Source of the DNA: Picosynechococcus sp. PCC 7117
GTDB taxonomy: Bacteria; Cyanobacteriota; Cyanobacteriia; Cyanobacteriales; MRBY01
Direction of reading: 5' to 3'
Assembly: GCF_001693275.1 (NCBI RefSeq)
Contig: NZ_CP016477.1
Coordinates: forward strand, 620,001-684,000
Length of the DNA: 64,000 nucleotides
The position numbers and the translations under genes were made by a program. Positions 27,719-36,028 of this stretch are shown piece after piece; within the stretch, counting starts at the first letter, position 1; each line of letters opens with the position of its first letter. The notes below the pieces were generated by a model. The model did no database searches, was not told the DNA's origin, and was given only the letters and a program-made list of their open reading frames with translations.

Positions 27719-28163
27719 TCCTAAACCCTTATTCCCTTAGAAGAGTTGCCAACATCGCCCGCGAGATCGATAAGCAAATATTACAAGATATAAAGTATCC
27801 ATCACCGCTACCTATCTTTGCTGATACCTTATAAGCAAGGTACAAAATAAAAGTTCTGAAAAAGCTTTTATTCGGACGAAGAGATTGAGCGGTTGTACCT
27901 CCTTTGTTCGGTCTCGCCCAGAAGTCCTTCTCAACATTTCAAGTTGAAGATAGACTCGGTTATTCCCCCTAACGGAATCGGGTAATCGGGCTATAATCAC
28001 TGCCTGTTAGGTACCGTTTTTCGAGAAGCGCTTGTTGGGTTCGTTGTTAACCTCGTTTTGTTGTTTGGTAAATCTTTTTGTTAGTTAAATTTGGATTGTA
28101 AGCCTGCTCCCCTGAGTAGGCTTTCGCCTTGTTTAGGGGAAAATTATCCCAAACAGCGGTAGA
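27719..28163. other. 445-bp convergent intergenic region with possible RNA elements
   Basis: No convincing protein gene lies between argS and the M48 protease gene. A TATAAT hexamer at 27992-27997 without a clear -35, followed about 100 bp later by a hairpin (28100-28123), could mark a small plus-strand RNA. The T-tract after the hairpin is poor (TTTCGCC). Confidence 0.45.
28100..28123 (+). other. 10-bp stem-loop, possible RNA 3' end
   Basis: AAGCCTGCTC and GAGTAGGCTT pair over ten positions (one G-T pair) around a CCCT loop. It lies about 100 bp downstream of a TATAAT motif and before the convergent M48 gene. It could end an RNA or act as a bidirectional transcription stop. Confidence 0.4.
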
Positions 28164-28967
28164 TTAATCTTGGGTTAATACCTCTGGCAGAGGGGTATAT
28201 TCACCGATGGGGTAGCCCCTTTGCTGAATTAATGTTTTGAGGTGTTGCACTCGTTTTGCGGGGGCCGGGTGGGTCGCAAGAAAATCCCAATTGGCCCCTT
28301 GTTTTTGGCTCATCGCCTCAAAGAAATCCGTTGCACCAGCGACCTGTCTATAGGTGGCATAGAGCAAATCTAAACCATATTCATCGGCTTGTTTTTCTTG
28401 GGCTTGGGAAAAGCGCGAGGTACTGACAATTTGCGCGACATCTCCCAACCAACTGACATCACCAAAAATAGAAGAGATCACTGTACGGATTACGAGGGCC
28501 CGACCAATATTACGCAGATGGTCTCGGTTGGCAAAGTGACCGATTTCATGGCCCAACACCATCATTAAGGCGTTTTCTGAGTCCATTTGATCTAACAACC
28601 CTTGATAGACCAATACCGTATCCCCCGGCAGGGCCGCGGCATTCACCACATCCTGGGGAATATAGAGGAGTTGGTAGTCACGTTTTTCTTTAGCGCCAGC
28701 AGGAATTTCTGCTTCCAGGCGGTCGAGCAGGGCATTGAGTTCATCTTGGGCGGGCGAAGGTTCGGCTTGGGGTTCGTAGATTTTGACCAGGGCTTGCCCT
28801 AACCGTTGTTCCCAACTCACGGGCATCTGGACAATGAGCCAGTTGACACTGAAGTTTAATAGCCAAATCAAGAGGGCGATCGCACAGATAAACATTCCCC
28901 CAAGGGTGAGGAGTTCTCGGAGGGACGCTTCAGGATTGCGATCTTCTGGGGTGGGGGGAGCAGGCAT
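28164..28967 (-). CDS. M48-family membrane metalloprotease
   Basis: This 267-residue protease has one N-terminal membrane span (LTLGGMFICAIALLIWLLNFSVNWLIV) and a catalytic domain with the zinc motif MVLGHEIGHFANRDH near residue 140. The third ligand is the glutamate in QEKQADEYGLDLLYATY. The C-terminal FLATHPAPAKRVQHL is typical of the HtpX/Oma1/BepA group. It should act on misfolded membrane or periplasmic proteins. It starts two bases after the rdgB stop, so the two genes are translationally coupled. Confidence 0.88.
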   Translation of the reverse strand: MPAPPTPEDRNPEASLRELLTLGGMFICAIALLIWLLNFSVNWLIVQMPVSWEQRLGQALVKIYEPQAEPSPAQDELNALLDRLEAEIPAGAKEKRDYQLLYIPQDVVNAAALPGDTVLVYQGLLDQMDSENALMMVLGHEIGHFANRDHLRNIGRALVIRTVISSIFGDVSWLGDVAQIVSTSRFSQAQEKQADEYGLDLLYATYRQVAGATDFFEAMSQKQGANWDFLATHPAPAKRVQHLKTLIQQRGYPIGEYTPLPEVLTQD

Positions 28968-28969
28968 CG

Positions 28970-29545
28970 TTAATCGAGGAGAGTGGCAAGACGCGGCAAC
29001 AGCAGTGCAAAGGCTTGGCCCCGGTGACTGACGTTATGTTTGAGCGCCGCTGACATTTCTGCAAAGGTCTGTTGATATTCTGGCACATAAAAAATGGGGT
29101 CATAGCCAAAGCCCCCTGTTCCCCGCAGTTCCGGGAGAATTTCTCCGGGACAGTCTCCTTGGACTTGGGCGACAATGGTTCCGTCTGGTTTGGCGATCGC
29201 CACTGCACAGATAAATTTCGCGCGGCGATTGGGGTTGTTGCCCAGTTCCGTTAACAGACGTTCAATGCGTTCTTGGTCGGTGGTGCCGTAGCGGGCTGAA
29301 TACAGACCAGGGGCACCGTTGAGGGCTTCGACGGCTAAACCAGAATCATCGGCGATCGCCCATTGGTCGAGGGCCTTTGCCACCTGAGAGGCCTTGAGAG
29401 CTGCATTTTCGAGGAATGTTGTGCCTGTTTCTTCGATGTCGAGTTCCGGGGGCTTGAGCTGCAATTCCCAGGGCAAATCCTGGAGATAGGCTTGCATTTC
29501 CTGTAATTTACCGGGGTTTCCGGTGGCGACGACAAGGACGGGCAT
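28970..29545 (-). CDS. rdgB: non-canonical purine NTP (dITP/XTP) pyrophosphatase
   Basis: RdgB/HAM1 hydrolyses dITP, XTP and ITP to keep deaminated purines out of DNA and RNA. The 191 residues include the nucleotide motif VVATGNPGKLQEM at the start, the catalytic ADDSGLAVEALNGAPGLYSARYG (about residue 67), GGFGYDPIFYVPE (about 140) and the terminal SHRGQA motif. It is full length. It is the first gene of a two-gene unit with the M48 protease. Confidence 0.95.
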   Translation of the reverse strand: MPVLVVATGNPGKLQEMQAYLQDLPWELQLKPPELDIEETGTTFLENAALKASQVAKALDQWAIADDSGLAVEALNGAPGLYSARYGTTDQERIERLLTELGNNPNRRAKFICAVAIAKPDGTIVAQVQGDCPGEILPELRGTGGFGYDPIFYVPEYQQTFAEMSAALKHNVSHRGQAFALLLPRLATLLD

Positions 29546-29707
29546 GGGCGTTAAATATCTGAATGAGAAATTAAAAAAGTTAACCGGGAGTACCGGGCAG
29601 CGACTTCTATTTTAAGGAAATTTGCCGAAAAAAAAGACGACCAAGGGCCGCCCTACACAAACTTATGCTGTTGAGATGTTGTTTGAAAAAATTAAAAGCT
29701 GCTGGTC

Positions 29708-29920
29708 TTACTGAAAAATACCAATGACACCATGGCCGGTGAAGATTTCGAGAAGAAGTAAAGAAGCAAAACCGATCATTGCGGCGCGACCATTGAATTT
29801 TTCTGCGTATTCGGTAAAGCCGACGCGGGGATTTTCTTGGACGTAAACGGTGGGCTCTACGGCAAAGGTGTTCATTTTGCCTTGGTCGTCGATGATATTG
29901 CCTTGGTATTTTTTAGCCAT
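29708..29920 (-). CDS. hli: high-light-inducible protein (Hli, one-helix CAB-like)
   Basis: This is a 70-residue thylakoid protein with a single chlorophyll-binding helix. The CAB motif [23 protein letters not shown] (about residues 40-62) carries the Glu and Asn/Arg ligands that bind chlorophyll and pair helices. It protects newly made chlorophyll proteins under strong light. The N-terminal half is hydrophilic and stromal. An HLR1-type element lies 56 bp upstream (29976-29993), so RpaB-dependent control by light is expected. Confidence 0.92.
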   Translation of the reverse strand: MAKKYQGNIIDDQGKMNTFAVEPTVYVQENPRVGFTEYAEKFNGRAAMIGFASLLLLEIFTGHGVIGIFQ

Positions 29921-29975
29921 ATTGTTATCTGAGGTAAATTAGGTTGTTTTTTATCTTGATTCAAGATTAACAAGT

Positions 29976-29993
29976 TTTGTAACAATTTGCAAC
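29976..29993 (-). promoter_or_regulatory. HLR1 (RpaB-type) element upstream of hli
   Basis: On the minus strand GTTGCAAA-TT-GTTACAAA matches the HLR1 direct repeat (two TTACA-type half-sites spaced by two bases) with one mismatch in the first half. A partial third unit (TTGTTAAT) follows. HLR1 is the known binding site of the response regulator RpaB in front of hli and photosystem genes. Confidence 0.7.
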
Positions 29994-30168
29994 ATTTTAT
30001 TTTTCGAGGTTGACAAAAGCTGTAGGTATAAGCGTTTATCCCATTTTAGAAAAGAATTGCAAACTTTTTCTTGATGTTCTGGAAGATGGTGCCATGGGCT
30101 ACAGATTTTTGGCCCATATCTTTTTAGGTTGATAGTTGATTTGTCCTGCACCTGAGGGGCTGCGGTCT

Positions 30169-31158
30169 ATGGTCTGCTCGGATTTCCCCGTCATTTACTC
30201 CACGCTATCGGCGATCGCCCTCCGGGAGCGTGTGCTGCCGCAATATGGCCTTAAGACCGTCAGCCAATGTGAGTTATGGAATCGGGGCTTGAGTGATATT
30301 TATTTTGTGCAAGCAGCCCAGGATACGTTTGTGTTGCGGGTCTCCCATCACCATTGGCGATCGCCCACAGAAATTTTTTTCGAGCTAGACTTTTTAAATT
30401 TTCTCAAGGCCCAGGGTTTACCGGTGGCGGCTCCTCTAGCGACGGAAGTTGGTGAATGGGCGGTCAAAATTCAGGCCCCAGAAGGCGATCGCTATGCCAC
30501 TCTGTTTCCCTTTGCCCCAGGGGAAATTGCCCTAGGGGGGTGGAACGAAAGCCAAAGTCATCATTTAGGGGCAGTGGTGGCGCAGATCCATCAGGTCAGC
30601 CAAGACTTCATCTGTGACCACCCGCGCAAACCCCTAGACCTTGAGTATTTGTTGGATGAATCCTTGGGCGTGATTTTGCCGTTTTTTGGCGATCGCCCCC
30701 GGGATTGGGGTTTCATGCAGGATATTGCCCACAAAATCCGCGAAACTTTAGCGCAACTCCCCAAGGAAAAGCCCCTCTGGTCGGTCTGTTGGGGGGATGC
30801 CCACTGCGGCAACGTCCATTTCACCGAAGATCATCAGCTCACCCTCTTCGACTTTGACCAATGCGGCTACGGTTGGCGCGCCTTTGAAATTGGCAAATTT
30901 TTCCAGGGGGCACTCACCACAGGTCTCCAGCGACGGGTGCGAGAAGCCTTTATCGCGGGCTATGAGTCCCAAACCACCTTTGTCGCCCAGGAACAGGTGG
31001 CCCTCCAGGCCCTTACCCAACTGGCTTATATTTGGTCGTGGCGCATCAGTCTCACCAGTATTCAAATTTTTAACAACAGCCAACTGGATCGTCACTACCT
31101 CACCCAGCGGCTAGAACGACTCAAGGCTTTATCTTCGCGGGATTGGCAATTATTCTAA
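30169..31158 (+). CDS. APH-family kinase (aminoglycoside phosphotransferase / homoserine kinase-like fold)
   Basis: This 329-residue protein has a choline-kinase or APH fold. The ATG at 30169 is preceded by GAGGGG, a good Shine-Dalgarno sequence; an earlier in-frame start at 30136 is less likely. The catalytic loop is VCWGDAHCGNVHF (about residue 209; Asp as base, Asn for metal), followed by the metal aspartate in LFDFDQCGYGWRAFEIG. The substrate is not evident. It is not by itself evidence of antibiotic resistance, since such kinases are common housekeeping genes. Confidence 0.8.
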   Translation: MVCSDFPVIYSTLSAIALRERVLPQYGLKTVSQCELWNRGLSDIYFVQAAQDTFVLRVSHHHWRSPTEIFFELDFLNFLKAQGLPVAAPLATEVGEWAVKIQAPEGDRYATLFPFAPGEIALGGWNESQSHHLGAVVAQIHQVSQDFICDHPRKPLDLEYLLDESLGVILPFFGDRPRDWGFMQDIAHKIRETLAQLPKEKPLWSVCWGDAHCGNVHFTEDHQLTLFDFDQCGYGWRAFEIGKFFQGALTTGLQRRVREAFIAGYESQTTFVAQEQVALQALTQLAYIWSWRISLTSIQIFNNSQLDRHYLTQRLERLKALSSRDWQLF

Positions 31159-31266
31159 ATCTCCCCAGTGATAAATCTATGTGACATGATCCAGGCTGAG
31201 GGAAAATGTCGCGAAAAGTTGAAAAATTCCCTGATCAAAAATGGTATGTTCTGCTACACTTAGCGT

Positions 31267-31385
31267 TGTGTAAAGAAATATTTCGGGCTTCGTGCTGGGA
31301 ACGCGTGGTTTGAAATCTTGTATTTTTTCGATGCAAAAACAACAACAAGCTTGAGTTATGCCAGCGATCGCCTCGCTGGTTTTTT
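31267..31385 (+). ncRNA. candidate small RNA (about 119 nt) ending in a strong terminator
   Basis: An extended -10 TGCTACACT ends at 31260, predicting a start near 31267. Transcription would run through a non-coding, unstructured A-rich middle (31335-31354) to a stop at 31361-31385. No good start codon with a ribosome site is seen. It could be a free regulatory RNA or an attenuated leader of ycf51. The 5' end is estimated. Confidence 0.45.
31361..31385 (+). terminator. intrinsic terminator of the candidate small RNA
   Basis: CCAGCGA and TCGCTGG pair perfectly around a TCGCC loop and are followed by six T residues. The HIP1 octamer (GCGATCGC) spans the left arm and loop. It lies about 200 bp after the APH-family gene and 98 bp before ycf51, so it belongs to neither gene's usual 3' end. 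Confidence 0.8.
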
Positions 31386-31483
31386 CTTGGGGCCCTTGCT
31401 GGGATAATGGAAGCCACAACTTTTAATGATCCCTTAATTAACTGCACTGGCCTTGTGCCAAAACGTTTTTACCGAACTGACCC

Positions 31484-32005
31484 ATGGAAAATTTAGATTT
31501 TGCCCTTTATACCCAGTGGTCTGCCTACGCCACCTTGTTCTTTGCGGTCTTGGCGATCGCCGCGTTTCTTTTTAAGTGGGGCATCCGTTTCCGCTTAGTC
31601 GGCACCACCGGCTTTATGATTGTGCTTACCATTGGTTTGTTTGGCCTCAGCTTAGGACTCTTTAGCCGTAGTATCGTGCCGGGAGCCGTGCGCTATGCCC
31701 TGGTTTATGACAATGGTGCAAACCTAGCCGTTGTCTCCGTGAAGCCTGAAGTGACTGCCGAGGAAATCAATGCAACCCTCCGCCAAGCTTCTAATGACCT
31801 CTTTTCCTACGGACGCATTGGCAATGGCGATAATAAATTTACCGTGCGCCTCCGGGTGATGAGTCACCCCGAACCCGGCGTTTCTGAACCCCTCTATCTA
31901 GGTCAAGTCCAACGCGCCATTGCTGATCGCGAAAATGGGGCCCTGGACATCCAGCTTTATCCAGAAAATCTCAAAAAGCTGCCCCAACCCAATGCGATTA
32001 GTTAG
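31484..32005 (+). CDS. ycf51: Ycf51-family (DUF2518) membrane protein
   Basis: The 173-residue protein has two N-terminal membrane spans (WSAYATLFFAVLAIAAFLF; TTGFMIVLTIGLFGLSLGLF) and a soluble C-terminal half containing VSVKPEVTAEEINATLRQASNDLFSYGR. This is the Ycf51 family of cyanobacteria and some plastids. Its function is unknown. It precedes the GldA-like gene by 56 bp. Confidence 0.85.
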   Translation: MENLDFALYTQWSAYATLFFAVLAIAAFLFKWGIRFRLVGTTGFMIVLTIGLFGLSLGLFSRSIVPGAVRYALVYDNGANLAVVSVKPEVTAEEINATLRQASNDLFSYGRIGNGDNKFTVRLRVMSHPEPGVSEPLYLGQVQRAIADRENGALDIQLYPENLKKLPQPNAIS

Positions 32006-32061
32006 GATCTAGGGAAGTTTTTCTCAACCGTTTCGTCGCCATTTCTTCGCTACCAATACCC

Positions 32062-33234
32062 ATGAAAAAGCCTGCTGCTACCCAAACCCAAACTATTCCC
32101 ATGCAAGTGCTGATTGCGCCGGCCCAAGTGCTCAAGGGAAATAACGCCCTGGCCCAAGCTGGTGCGGCGATCGCCCGGTGGGGAAAACGTCCTTTTGTGG
32201 TGGGAGGGCAGCAGAGCCTTGAAAAATTGGCAGATCCGCTCCAAACCCTAGCCGAGCAAGAAAAACTCGATCTCGCCAGTGGCAGCTACAGTCCTGACTG
32301 TTCCGAAGCGTCCCTCAAGGAACTCAACAAAAAATTCAAAGCCCACAAAGCAGATTTTGTCATCGGCATCGGCGGCGGCAAGGCCCTAGATACGGCCAAA
32401 CTCCTTGCCCACCAACAATGTTGTCCCATTGTGACCGTGCCCACCTCGGCGGCCACCTGTGCTGCTTGGACAGCTCTGTCGAATATTTATTCTGATCAAG
32501 GGGCCTTTCAATATGATGTGGCCTTGGAGCAATGCCCGAATCTGTTGATTCTGGACTATGACTTGGTACGCACTGCGCCGCAACGGACTCTCATTGCCGG
32601 GATTGGGGATGCGATCGCCAAATGGTATGAAGCCTCCGTCAGCAGTGGCCATTCCCCCCAGACCCTCACCATTGCCGCCGTCCAAGAAGCGCGGATTCTC
32701 CGGGATCTCCTCTTTCAAAAATCCTCCCAGGCGATCGCCGATGTCCACAGTCCCGAATGGCAGGAAGTCGTTGATGCAACGGTTCTCCTCGCTGGCGTGA
32801 TCGGTGGCTTGGGAGGGGCCAACTGTCGCACCGTGGCCGCCCACGCGGTTCACAATGGGTTAACCCATCTGTCCGCCGCCCATGGCATTTTGCATGGTGA
32901 AAAAGTTGCCTACGGCATTTTGGTGCAACTCCGCCTCGAAGAAATTTGCCAAAAAAGTCAACTGGCTGAGACCGCCCGCCAACAGCTCCTCCAGTTTTAC
33001 CGCGATATTGGCTTACCAAAGAGCCTCGCTGATCTCGGTCTAAATACAATGACCTTGGCCGAGCTGCGCCAGGTGGCAGAGATCACCTGTCAGCCTCAGT
33101 CAGACATCCACCGTTTACCCTTTACCGTCAACCCAGACCAGTTAATGGCGGCGATGGTTTCCACAGAAGCAACTAGAGAGAGTAACGCCTCTGAGACCCA
33201 GTCTGCCCCAGAGGCAACTAAAGCTCAGGCTTAG
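32062..33234 (+). CDS. iron-containing alcohol dehydrogenase family, GldA-like
   Basis: The fold is that of NAD-dependent glycerol dehydrogenase: FVIGIGGGKALDTAKLLA (about residue 97) binds NAD, and metal ligands come from GDAIAKWYEA and from AAHAVHNGLTHLSAAHGILHGEKVAYG (about 258-285). Members in cyanobacteria are usually of unassigned substrate. The C-terminus ends in a short low-complexity tail rich in Ser, Thr, Glu and Ala. The ATG at 32062 is used; Met14 at 32101 is an alternative. Confidence 0.85.
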   Translation: MKKPAATQTQTIPMQVLIAPAQVLKGNNALAQAGAAIARWGKRPFVVGGQQSLEKLADPLQTLAEQEKLDLASGSYSPDCSEASLKELNKKFKAHKADFVIGIGGGKALDTAKLLAHQQCCPIVTVPTSAATCAAWTALSNIYSDQGAFQYDVALEQCPNLLILDYDLVRTAPQRTLIAGIGDAIAKWYEASVSSGHSPQTLTIAAVQEARILRDLLFQKSSQAIADVHSPEWQEVVDATVLLAGVIGGLGGANCRTVAAHAVHNGLTHLSAAHGILHGEKVAYGILVQLRLEEICQKSQLAETARQQLLQFYRDIGLPKSLADLGLNTMTLAELRQVAEITCQPQSDIHRLPFTVNPDQLMAAMVSTEATRESNASETQSAPEATKAQA

Positions 33235-33323
33235 GCTCGCGGATCTAGACAATTGACATCCGGCAGCCCTCCTAGGGTTTAATGGGGCACGGGCAATCCA
33301 TATAAAAACGGCAAAACAAGAGC

Positions 33324-34466
33324 ATGAAACATAAAGTGGGTGTCATTGGCGGCGGACAACTCGCCTGGATGATGGGAGCAGAAGCCCGGAGCCTCGGCAT
33401 GGAACTGTGGGTACAAACACCCAACGCCAGTGATCCGGCGGTTTCTAATGCCGATCAAGTGATCATTGGGGCGATCGACGATCTAGAGTCTACGGCCAAG
33501 CTGGTGGAAAACTGCCATGTGGTCACCTTTGAAAATGAATTTGTTGATCTCGAAGCCCTCGATACCCTCGTTAAACGGGGGGCAAAATTCTTCCCTTCTC
33601 TGCCTTTCCTCGCTGCCCTCTTGGATAAATATGATCAACGGCGCTGTTGTCAACGGTTCGGCATTCCGGTGCCGACCTTTGTCCCTTGGCAACTGGGGGA
33701 ACCGCTACCCTCTGGTTGGGAATTTCCACTGGTCGTGAAGGCCCGTCGCCATGGTTATGACGGCAAAGGGACATTTATCGTGAAAGATGCTGCGGCGTTA
33801 CAGACTTTACCAACGGATTTGGCTGATATTCCCTTACTTTTAGAAGCGTTTGTGCCCTTTGAGCAGGAATTAGCGGTGATGGTGACCCGCAACCGCCGGG
33901 GAGAAATTCGCACCTTTCCGACGGTGGAAACCCAACAGATTGATCAAGTGTGTCGTTGGGTGCTGGCCCCTGCGGCGGTTTCCCAAGATGTGGTGAGTCA
34001 GGTTGAAAAGATTGCCCGCACCTTAGCTGAAGGGTTAAATCTGGTGGGCATTATGGGGATTGAGTTGTTTCTCACTTCCGAAGGACAGGTGTTGGTGAAT
34101 GAAATCGCCCCCCGCACCCACAATTCCGGCCATTTTAGTTTGGATGCTTGTCAGACTTCGCAGTTTGCAATGCAACTCCAGGCGATCGCCGATCTGCCTT
34201 TAGGGAACCCCAAGATGATCACCCCTGGGGCGGTAATGGTTAATTTACTAGGGTTTGAGCACAGTACGGGGAACTATGCCCACAAACGGCAGATGTTGAC
34301 CCAGTTTCCCCATAGCCATGTCCACTGGTACGACAAAACCAGCGCCAGCCCAGGCCGCAAACTGGGTCATGTCACAGTTTTAAGTGAGACGAATGACCGA
34401 GAAACATTGGCGGCGATCGCCCAGCAAATTGAAGCCATTTGGTATGGTGACTCTAGCCCCACCTAG
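33324..34466 (+). CDS. purK: 5-(carboxyamino)imidazole ribonucleotide synthase
   Basis: PurK joins bicarbonate to AIR with ATP in purine synthesis. The 380-residue chain has the N-terminal GVIGGGQLAWMMGAEARSLG, the ATP-grasp region (PLVVKARRHGYDGKGTFIV, about residue 136) and the substrate loop VNEIAPRTHNSGHFSLDACQTSQF (about 258). Its stop codon overlaps the convergent cyclotransferase-like gene by four bases. PurE is not in the window. Confidence 0.95.
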   Translation: MKHKVGVIGGGQLAWMMGAEARSLGMELWVQTPNASDPAVSNADQVIIGAIDDLESTAKLVENCHVVTFENEFVDLEALDTLVKRGAKFFPSLPFLAALLDKYDQRRCCQRFGIPVPTFVPWQLGEPLPSGWEFPLVVKARRHGYDGKGTFIVKDAAALQTLPTDLADIPLLLEAFVPFEQELAVMVTRNRRGEIRTFPTVETQQIDQVCRWVLAPAAVSQDVVSQVEKIARTLAEGLNLVGIMGIELFLTSEGQVLVNEIAPRTHNSGHFSLDACQTSQFAMQLQAIADLPLGNPKMITPGAVMVNLLGFEHSTGNYAHKRQMLTQFPHSHVHWYDKTSASPGRKLGHVTVLSETNDRETLAAIAQQIEAIWYGDSSPT

Positions 34467-34876
34467 AAGTTCGAGAAGTTTTGGTTAGCCGTCCAGCGGG
34501 AACCAGAGAAAGGCGTCCCTCCCAGTTGGGCAACCTTTTCTGGGGTCATCCCATAGACCCAAGCCTCCGTCAGGATCGTTTTTGTCTCCGTGTAAACAGG
34601 CGCTTGACGCCGTTGATATTCATTGAGGCTTGGCGATCGCCCCGGTTGATAATCTTCAAGGACATCTAGTTTCCCTAAAACATTGGGATCCCTGAATCGC
34701 AACAGACAACCCTCTACCCAGCCAGGCTCTGGGGTGAGGGCCGGATAACCCACCGGTAACTGATAAAGCTTCCCTGGGATGAAAGCCTTCTCAATGTGGG
34801 GGTGATAGGGGGCACAGTAGCGGGGAAAATTTGCTTCTCCTGGCTGGAGGGTGCCATACACGAAAACCTTGAGCAT
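34463..34876 (-). CDS. gamma-glutamylcyclotransferase-family protein
   Basis: The 137-residue protein begins with LKVFVYGTLQPGEANF, the conserved YGTL loop of the GGCT/AIG2 family. The family active-site glutamate is likely the one in LGKLDVLEDY near residue 73. ATG at 34876 is preferred over an upstream start at 34900. The substrate is unknown. Its 3' end overlaps purK convergently. Confidence 0.82.
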   Translation of the reverse strand: MLKVFVYGTLQPGEANFPRYCAPYHPHIEKAFIPGKLYQLPVGYPALTPEPGWVEGCLLRFRDPNVLGKLDVLEDYQPGRSPSLNEYQRRQAPVYTETKTILTEAWVYGMTPEKVAQLGGTPFSGSRWTANQNFSNF

Positions 34877-34970
34877 GGTGTGATTTCCGACAAAGAACAA
34901 CAGAGGACGAAACCGTGAAAAGCTATAATCAGGGGCAAGATCATGCGCTTTCGTAAGGGGAAAATGGGCG

Positions 34971-35669
34971 ATGGATAAACGCTACAATATTTTGCTTGTC
35001 GATGATGAACCGGGCGTCCGGGAGGCGGTTCAAGCCTATTTAGAAGATGATGAAGCCCTAACCGTCACCACCGCTGAGAATGCCACAAAAGCCTGGGATG
35101 TTTTGCAAACGTTTACACCGGATTTAGTCATTTCTGACATTATGATGCCCCAGGTGGATGGCTATCAGTTTTTGGGGCAACTGCGCGAAGATCCGCGCTT
35201 TAAAACGCTTCCGGTAATTTTTCTAACGGCCCGTGGCATGACTGGCGATCGCATCCAAGGCTACCAAGCGGGCTGTGATGCCTATTTACCGAAACCCTTT
35301 GAACCCGAAGAACTCGAAGCGATTGTCAAAAATCTCCTGACCCGGGAGGCGGCGATCGCCGAACAACAAGATGGTGGCGGCAGCAATCTCGAAGGCATCG
35401 CCCAGGATCTCCGGGAGATTAAGCAATTCCTCGGCCAGCAAAATCAACTGGTCACCACCCCACCGCCTTTAAAAATTGACCTGACCCCTAGGGAGCAAAG
35501 TGTCCTCGATCTCGTGGCCCAGGGACTGATGAATAAAGAAATTGCCAAGGAGCTCGAAACCAGCGTCCGCAATGTTGAAAAGTATGTTAGTCGCCTATTT
35601 AGCAAAACGGGAACCAATAGCCGGACAGAATTGGTACGCTACGCCCTCAAGCACGGCTTAACGCAATAG
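34971..35669 (+). CDS. NarL/FixJ-family response regulator (Ycf29-like)
   Basis: This 232-residue regulator has an N-terminal receiver domain (LLVDDEPGVREAV; phosphoacceptor Asp in LVISDIMMPQVDGYQ near residue 61; Lys in YLPKPFEPEEL) and a C-terminal LuxR-type helix-turn-helix (LTPREQSVLDLVAQGLMNKEIAKELETSVRNVEKYVSRLFSK). It resembles the plastid Ycf29 group, an assignment from memory. A TATAAT hexamer at 34924-34929, without a clear -35, may be its -10. No sensor kinase is adjacent. Confidence 0.87.
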   Translation: MDKRYNILLVDDEPGVREAVQAYLEDDEALTVTTAENATKAWDVLQTFTPDLVISDIMMPQVDGYQFLGQLREDPRFKTLPVIFLTARGMTGDRIQGYQAGCDAYLPKPFEPEELEAIVKNLLTREAAIAEQQDGGGSNLEGIAQDLREIKQFLGQQNQLVTTPPPLKIDLTPREQSVLDLVAQGLMNKEIAKELETSVRNVEKYVSRLFSKTGTNSRTELVRYALKHGLTQ

Positions 35670-35740
35670 TTGACGAAGACATTCCTTCAGTCTTGCGCCA
35701 TGATTTAGCCCTTTTTGCACTGTTAGTTCCATTCGCGCCG

Positions 35741-36028
35741 ATGCCCCAACAAGATCAAGTCCATCCCCAAGCCAACCGCGATCGCCTGATTGTGGATAGT
35801 CTCCTCAAGGGAGAACCCACAGAAAATGCCCTGGTGGAATTGGCACGGCTCCATCTGCGCTATGACGGCTTCCCTGGGGCAAGGGAAATTCAGCAGGATT
35901 TGAAATTGCTGTTCCAACAGTGGGGACTGACAGAGGAAGCTTTATTCGCCAAAACAAGGGAAATCCATGCGGCCGGGCGGGCCTACAAACATCTACGCCA
36001 TGGCGAGGAGCAACAGGATTGGAGCTAG
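35741..36028 (+). CDS. DUF3288-family protein
   Basis: This 95-residue protein has the family pattern DQVHPQANRDRLIVDSLLKGEPT and LARLHLRYDGFPGAREIQ, then a helical C-terminus WGLTEEALFAKTREIHAAG. ATG at 35741 starts MPQQDQVHPQ, as usual for the family. Function is unknown. Its stop codon lies inside the start of pyrFE, so the two are translationally coupled. Confidence 0.85.
   Translation: MPQQDQVHPQANRDRLIVDSLLKGEPTENALVELARLHLRYDGFPGAREIQQDLKLLFQQWGLTEEALFAKTREIHAAGRAYKHLRHGEEQQDWS

Larger units (their letters stand above)
31159..31483. other. 325-bp intergenic region containing a candidate small-RNA gene
   Basis: No protein gene is seen. An extended -10 (TG-C-TACACT, 31252-31260) and a strong terminator (31361-31385) bracket about 120 bp, described separately. 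About 100 bp remain between the terminator and the ycf51 start. Confidence 0.6.

Noticed and set aside
27812-28000. 62-codon minus-strand frame in the argS-M48 gap
   Set aside because: It starts with GTG, has no ribosome site and no recognised motif; kept only as a remark since it lies in non-coding DNA.
30169-31158. APH-family gene as an antibiotic resistance gene
   Set aside because: Sequence identity to resistance enzymes is not evident and the fold is common among housekeeping kinases.
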